Shown: positions 30,060 to 33,348 of the stretch, in pieces
Layout of the letters: each line of letters opens with the position of its first letter
Numbering within the stretch: the stretch's first letter is position 1
Source: an uncultured Rhizobiaceae bacterium
GTDB taxonomy: Bacteria > Pseudomonadota > Alphaproteobacteria > Rhizobiales > Rhizobiaceae
DNA length: 33,348 nt
NCBI GenBank assembly: GCA_947259295.1
Contig: CAMYMG010000093.1
Span: forward strand, 1-33,348
Direction: 5' to 3'
Made by a program: the position numbers and the translations under genes
The notes under the pieces: model-generated
What the model saw: only the letters and a program-made list of their open reading frames with translations
Told to the model about the DNA's origin: nothing
Databases searched by the model: none

Positions 30060-30266
30060 CTACTCGGAAACGATGTCGGCCGATGGTGACTGGTCAACGT
30101 CCGCGGCGGTGTCGGGCGTCGACATCGGTCCCTGCACCTCGTCCGTCACGACGCTCGCAACCACCGTCTGGTCGACTTTCGCTTCGACGGAATTCTTGAA
30201 GGCGCACGCACCGGCGCTCGAAATCATCAGGCCAAGGCTCGCGGCCACGACAAGAAGTCTGGTCAT
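30060..30266 (-). CDS. Small exported protein of unknown function
   Basis: From the ATG 30266, with AAGGA 7-8 nt upstream, the product has 68 residues. It starts with a signal peptide (MTRLLVVAASLGLMISSAGA) followed by Cys21 and Cys-free acidic sequence rich in Val, Asp and Ser. SAGAC is only a partial lipobox, because Ala rather than Leu stands at -3, so lipoprotein status is uncertain. No family was recognised. The ribosome binding site and signal peptide make it more likely real than chance. It lies 88 nt downstream of the TraB/GumN gene on the same strand. Confidence 0.6.
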   Translation of the reverse strand: MTRLLVVAASLGLMISSAGACAFKNSVEAKVDQTVVASVVTDEVQGPMSTPDTAADVDQSPSADIVSE

Positions 30267-30354
30267 CCTGCTATCCTTTGCTGCTTGTGCTGACGTAAGG
30301 ATAGCAGAGGCGGCGCGGCGATCAAAATCACGCTTTGCGTGATGGCCGCCGGAC

Positions 30355-31428
30355 TCAGTTGACGGCTTTGACCGTGTAACCATCCCCGCGAAAGAGCTCG
30401 ATCAGGCCTTTGTCGCCCGGCAGATGCAGGGCGCCGACGGCGATGAAGGCGTTGCCGCGCTTCAGGATCGGCGCGGCATTGGCGGCCATCGTGCGGTTCC
30501 TGGCCGTGACCATGGCTTCCTCGAAGGCAGCGTATCCGACGCCGGCATCATCCGGTTCGGGAAGCACGGCCCGGAACAGCGGCCAGAACATGCCGGTGTC
30601 CTCGCGCTTGTAAAGCACGATCATCGTCTCGATGACATCGTCTATCCGATCGCCGAGCTTCAGCGTTTCGACGAGCCCCTGGATATGGAAGTCCATCGGG
30701 AGCGAGGCCATCGCATCGAGCTGGTCGAGGGCCGTTTCCAGCCCCTCCAGCGATTTTCCGCGCGCCTTGGCCTGCTTGCCGAGCCAGACGTCCAGCACAG
30801 GCGCGCCACCTGCCTTGCGCGCAAGTTCGCAGGCCGGCAGCGCAACCATCGCCGACAGCATCCATGGCTTCATCTTGGCGACGGCGGACATCGCAATGCC
30901 CCGCCTGCCGAGCCCCGCTTCGACGGCCGCCGCATCTTCAGGCGACATGAGCGATGCCAGCGTGGCGCCGTCGGTGAACATCATGAGATCCGGGCGGGCG
31001 GCAAGCGTGGCGACCATGCGCGCCTCGTCCAGAATATCCGTCGTTTCGATCACCACGGTGTCGGCCGCCTCGAATGCCGCCTTCGCTGCCGGCGGCAATC
31101 GCGTGACGCGCGGGTCGGTCATGTGCATCGTGCCGAACAGGAAGGACGGCGCTTCGCCGGCCTTTTCGAGCTTCCAGAGAAGGCCCTTTCCATTAGGCGT
31201 CGCGGCGGCCTCGCCGGCGATGGCTTCGAGCAGCGCCGGATCACTCGCCGCGAGCGAGGCCAGCATGTCGCCGCCCTTGCACGATGGCACTTCCGCACGC
31301 GCCCGCGTGGCTGCAAAGGCAATGAGGAACAGGAAGGTGACCAGGAACAGCAGGTTGAGCGCCGCAATCAGCCTGAGAGACAGCGTGGCTGCCCGATCGG
31401 CTATGGCAATGGCGCGACTTCGATTCAT
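30355..31428 (-). CDS. TraB/GumN family protein
   Basis: From the ATG 31428 the protein has 357 residues; a TTG 21 nt further upstream is an alternative start and neither has a strong ribosome binding site. An N-terminal hydrophobic segment (about 18-41) anchors or exports it. The family motifs are FLFGTMHMTDPR (97-107), AFEAADTVVIET, and GALHLPGDKGL near the C-terminus (332-342), whose paired GxxH motifs are thought to form a metal-dependent protease-like site. The PrgY/TiKI branch degrades peptides, but bacterial GumN roles are not defined. Nothing adjacent points to exopolysaccharide synthesis. Confidence 0.88.
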   Translation of the reverse strand: MNRSRAIAIADRAATLSLRLIAALNLLFLVTFLFLIAFAATRARAEVPSCKGGDMLASLAASDPALLEAIAGEAAATPNGKGLLWKLEKAGEAPSFLFGTMHMTDPRVTRLPPAAKAAFEAADTVVIETTDILDEARMVATLAARPDLMMFTDGATLASLMSPEDAAAVEAGLGRRGIAMSAVAKMKPWMLSAMVALPACELARKAGGAPVLDVWLGKQAKARGKSLEGLETALDQLDAMASLPMDFHIQGLVETLKLGDRIDDVIETMIVLYKREDTGMFWPLFRAVLPEPDDAGVGYAAFEEAMVTARNRTMAANAAPILKRGNAFIAVGALHLPGDKGLIELFRGDGYTVKAVN

Positions 31429-31494
31429 GGACCTATTGCTAGGCTCCAATTGCCGACAATCCGTTAACCGGATGGGGAAAATGTCGCCGACCGG

Positions 31495-32433
31495 TCACGA
31501 ACGCGGATGCGCCGAATCATAGATCTCGAGCAGCCGCGCCGTGTCGACGCCAGTATAGACCTGGGTCGTCGAAAGGCTGGCGTGGCCAAGCAGTTCCTGG
31601 ATCATGCGCAGGTCGCCACCGCGACCCAAGAGATGCGTCGCGAACGAATGTCTGAGCGCATGCGGCGTTGCCGTTTCGGGCAGGTTGAGCGCCGAGCGCA
31701 TCTTCTTCATTTCGCGCTGGATGATCGCCGGATTGAGCGGCCCGCCCCGGGCACCACGAAATAGCACGCCCTTGGGATCGAGAAGGAAGGGGCAGAGACG
31801 GCGATATTCGGCGACGGCGGCAAGCACCACGGGCAGCACCGGCGCCAGCCTTGTCTTGCTGCCCTTGCCGGTGACCCTCAGCACCGTCTCGCCAGAGCCG
31901 GACAGTTCGGCGCCGGTGACGGCCAGCGCCTCGGAAATGCGCAGACCCGAGCCATAGAGCAAGGCAAGAACGGCAGCGTTGCGCATCGCGATCCATGGTT
32001 CCTCGGCGAGCTGGGCCTCGGCCGAGACGACGCGCCGCGCATCGAGCGCATTGAGCGGCTTGGGCAGCGATTTCGGTTGTCTGGGTGCGCGAAGGGCAGC
32101 CGCTCCCGCCGCATTGGCGAGCCCCCGGCGTTCGAGGAAGCGCAGCAGCGAGCGGACGCCAGCCAGGCCTCGCCCTAGCGTGCGCGCACTCGCCCCGCCG
32201 GACCGCCGATGCGATAGAAAGCCCCTGAGGTCGGCAGGCCGCAACGCCCCGACATCGACAAGGCTCGGCGGCTCGCCGCAATGGCCGGTCAGGAATTGCA
32301 GGAACTGCCGGCTGTCGCGCTCATAGGCCTCGATCGTCTCGGGCGACAGGCGCCGTTCCTTTGCCAGCATCGTCAGCCACGCCTGGCGTGCCGCCTGCAG
32401 GTCGGGCTTGGCGGAGATGAGGAATTCCTGCAT
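31495..32433 (-). CDS. xerC: Tyrosine recombinase XerC
   Basis: The 312-residue protein has an N-terminal SAM-like core-binding domain (about 12-105) and a catalytic domain with all active residues: Arg165 (GSGLRISEAL), Lys190 (GKGSKTR), His258 and Arg261 (HALRHSFATHLL), His284 (LGHASLSTT) and Tyr293 (QVYT). XerC/XerD resolve chromosome dimers at dif. Assignment to XerC rather than XerD rests on general similarity and is moderately sure. The start at 32433 is chosen because the longer frame runs antisense into rimM; its ribosome binding site is weak. It is divergent from rimM. No integrase-associated att site or phage gene is nearby, which argues against a mobile-element integrase. Confidence 0.88.
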   Translation of the reverse strand: MQEFLISAKPDLQAARQAWLTMLAKERRLSPETIEAYERDSRQFLQFLTGHCGEPPSLVDVGALRPADLRGFLSHRRSGGASARTLGRGLAGVRSLLRFLERRGLANAAGAAALRAPRQPKSLPKPLNALDARRVVSAEAQLAEEPWIAMRNAAVLALLYGSGLRISEALAVTGAELSGSGETVLRVTGKGSKTRLAPVLPVVLAAVAEYRRLCPFLLDPKGVLFRGARGGPLNPAIIQREMKKMRSALNLPETATPHALRHSFATHLLGRGGDLRMIQELLGHASLSTTQVYTGVDTARLLEIYDSAHPRS

Positions 32434-32512
32434 TGGCAGACGGCATCCTGTTGAATAGAGCACTGTTGCGCTATCGAAGTTAGCAACCGGTGAAAGCGAA
32501 GGCCACGCCCAA

Positions 32513-33082
32513 ATGTCCAAGCTCAGCAATCCCGTCCAGATGGCCGTCATCGGGGCGGCGCATGGCATCAAGGGCGAACTGCGCGTCAAGCCGTTCACCG
32601 GCGACCCTATGGCGCTCGGCGACTACGGGCCGCTGTTCGACAGGAACGGTCGCGCCTACGAGGTGGCCGCCATCCGGCCTGCCAAGGAGGTCGTCGTCGT
32701 CCGCTTCAAGGGCGTCGCCGATCGCAACCAGGCCGAGGCGCTGGCCGGCACCGAGCTCTTCGTGGACCGCTCCGTGCTGCCGGACGACGTCGAGGAGGGC
32801 GAGTTCTATCATGCCGACCTGATCGGCCTCGCCGTGCGCGACGAAAGCGAGGAACCTGTCGGCAAGGTGACAGCCGTCCACAATTTCGGCGGCGGCGATA
32901 TTCTCGAGCTTTCGATCGGCGGGCGCGGCGGCGTGCTGATACCTTTCACTCAAGCCGCCGTGCCGGTGATCGATGTTGCCGCCGGCTTCCTTCGCATCGA
33001 CAGCGCCGCGGCCGGCCTTGTCGATGACGACGAGGATGCGCCGCCCGACACTAGCGACGAACCTGGCGGGAGAAACCGATGA
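32513..33082 (+). CDS. rimM: 16S rRNA processing protein RimM
   Basis: RimM binds S19 and helps mature the 30S head. The 189-residue protein has the N-terminal beta-barrel motif [16 protein letters not shown] (14-29) and the PRC barrel that begins around [15 protein letters not shown] (about 98-112). The C-terminal tail is acidic, as in other alphaproteobacteria. The stop codon overlaps trmD by 4 nt (ATGA). rpsP, commonly next to rimM, is not upstream here; only 79 nt separate rimM from the divergent xerC. Confidence 0.95.
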   Translation: MSKLSNPVQMAVIGAAHGIKGELRVKPFTGDPMALGDYGPLFDRNGRAYEVAAIRPAKEVVVVRFKGVADRNQAEALAGTELFVDRSVLPDDVEEGEFYHADLIGLAVRDESEEPVGKVTAVHNFGGGDILELSIGGRGGVLIPFTQAAVPVIDVAAGFLRIDSAAAGLVDDDEDAPPDTSDEPGGRNR

Positions 33083-33348
33083 GTTTTCGCACCACGGTTC
33101 TGACGCTCTACCCGGAAATGTTCCCGGGCGCGCTCGGCGTGTCGCTGGCCGGCCGGGCACTCGAAGCCGGGATCTGGTCGATGGACGCGATCCAGATCCG
33201 CGACTTTGCGCCCGACCGCCACCGCACGGTCGACGACACGCCGGCAGGCGGCGGCGCAGGCATGGTCATGCGGGCGGACGTGCTAGCCAGGGCCATCGAC
33301 CACGCGTCACCGGAGGGCGACCCGCGGCCGCGGCTGCTGATGTCGCCG
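33079..33348 (+). CDS. trmD: tRNA (guanine-N1)-methyltransferase TrmD, 5' part
   Basis: Only the first 90 residues are in the window; the gene continues past the right edge. [20 protein letters not shown] at the start and [17 protein letters not shown] (49-65), which is part of the SAM-binding trefoil knot region, identify TrmD, which methylates G37 of several tRNAs. The ATG overlaps the rimM stop codon. Confidence 0.95.
   Translation, partial: MSFRTTVLTLYPEMFPGALGVSLAGRALEAGIWSMDAIQIRDFAPDRHRTVDDTPAGGGAGMVMRADVLARAIDHASPEGDPRPRLLMSP

Noticed and set aside
31495..32433. Phage or integrative-element integrase
   Set aside because: The recombinase has XerC length and motifs, and no att repeats, tRNA gene or mobile genes lie beside it.

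Overview
The window looks like chromosomal DNA of a GC-rich alphaproteobacterium of the order Hyphomicrobiales, most like Mesorhizobium and its relatives in the Phyllobacteriaceae. The support is the set of alphaproteobacterial families present: TrcR (DUF1013), GapR (DUF2312), DUF1192, DUF1244, DUF1036 next to pyruvate kinase, DUF465 pairs, an HWE-type histidine kinase and a cysteine-free bL36. This assignment is inference; no rRNA gene is present. I see no tRNA gene, CRISPR array, insertion sequence or prophage.

Region 1 (1-5700). A truncated FecR-like exported protein is followed by a minus-strand pair, a 1-Cys peroxiredoxin and a persulfide dioxygenase-rhodanese fusion, that looks like a sulfide/peroxide detoxification unit. 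Then come an SDR dehydrogenase, a 56-residue DUF1127 protein, a VOC (glyoxalase-fold) protein, a WYL-domain regulator and a GrpB-family protein. Two copies of the same palindrome (TCCTGACA-N6-TGTCAGGA) lie at similar distances in front of the DUF1127 and VOC genes and may be one operator used twice.

Region 2 (5700-10830). The cell-cycle factor trcR is followed by a minus-strand operon reading gntR - dctP - dctQ - dctM - rpiB. This is a TRAP uptake system plus a sugar-phosphate isomerase under a FadR/FCD-type regulator, with a perfect GntR-type operator upstream.

Region 3 (10830-16150). A large exported phytase-like protein is preceded by three PHO-box repeats at exact 11-bp spacing, so phosphate-starvation control is likely, and it ends at a strong terminator. 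Next are an orphan PAS-GAF-HWE histidine kinase and a convergent quinone oxidoreductase.

Region 4 (16150-23390). A run of housekeeping and small genes: DUF1192, an MFS transporter with an ArsR regulator, a pentapeptide-repeat protein, two divergent DUF465 genes, purE-purK, rpmJ with a structured leader, a TPR protein and an alpha/beta hydrolase.

Region 5 (23390-33348). Pyruvate kinase with DUF1036 faces an N-formylglutamate amidohydrolase-like gene, DUF1244 and gapR. A well-supported promoter then drives an ABC-type binding protein translationally coupled to a Cache-HAMP-adenylate cyclase, which is the best candidate here for an undescribed sensory module. After it come a small exported protein, a TraB/GumN protein, a XerC-like recombinase, and divergently rimM and the start of trmD, which runs off the window.

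Three genes (peroxiredoxin, phytase-like, purE) are best started at TTG or GTG on the basis of their ribosome binding sites and protein N-termini. Nearly every long antisense reading frame in the window is a high-GC shadow.
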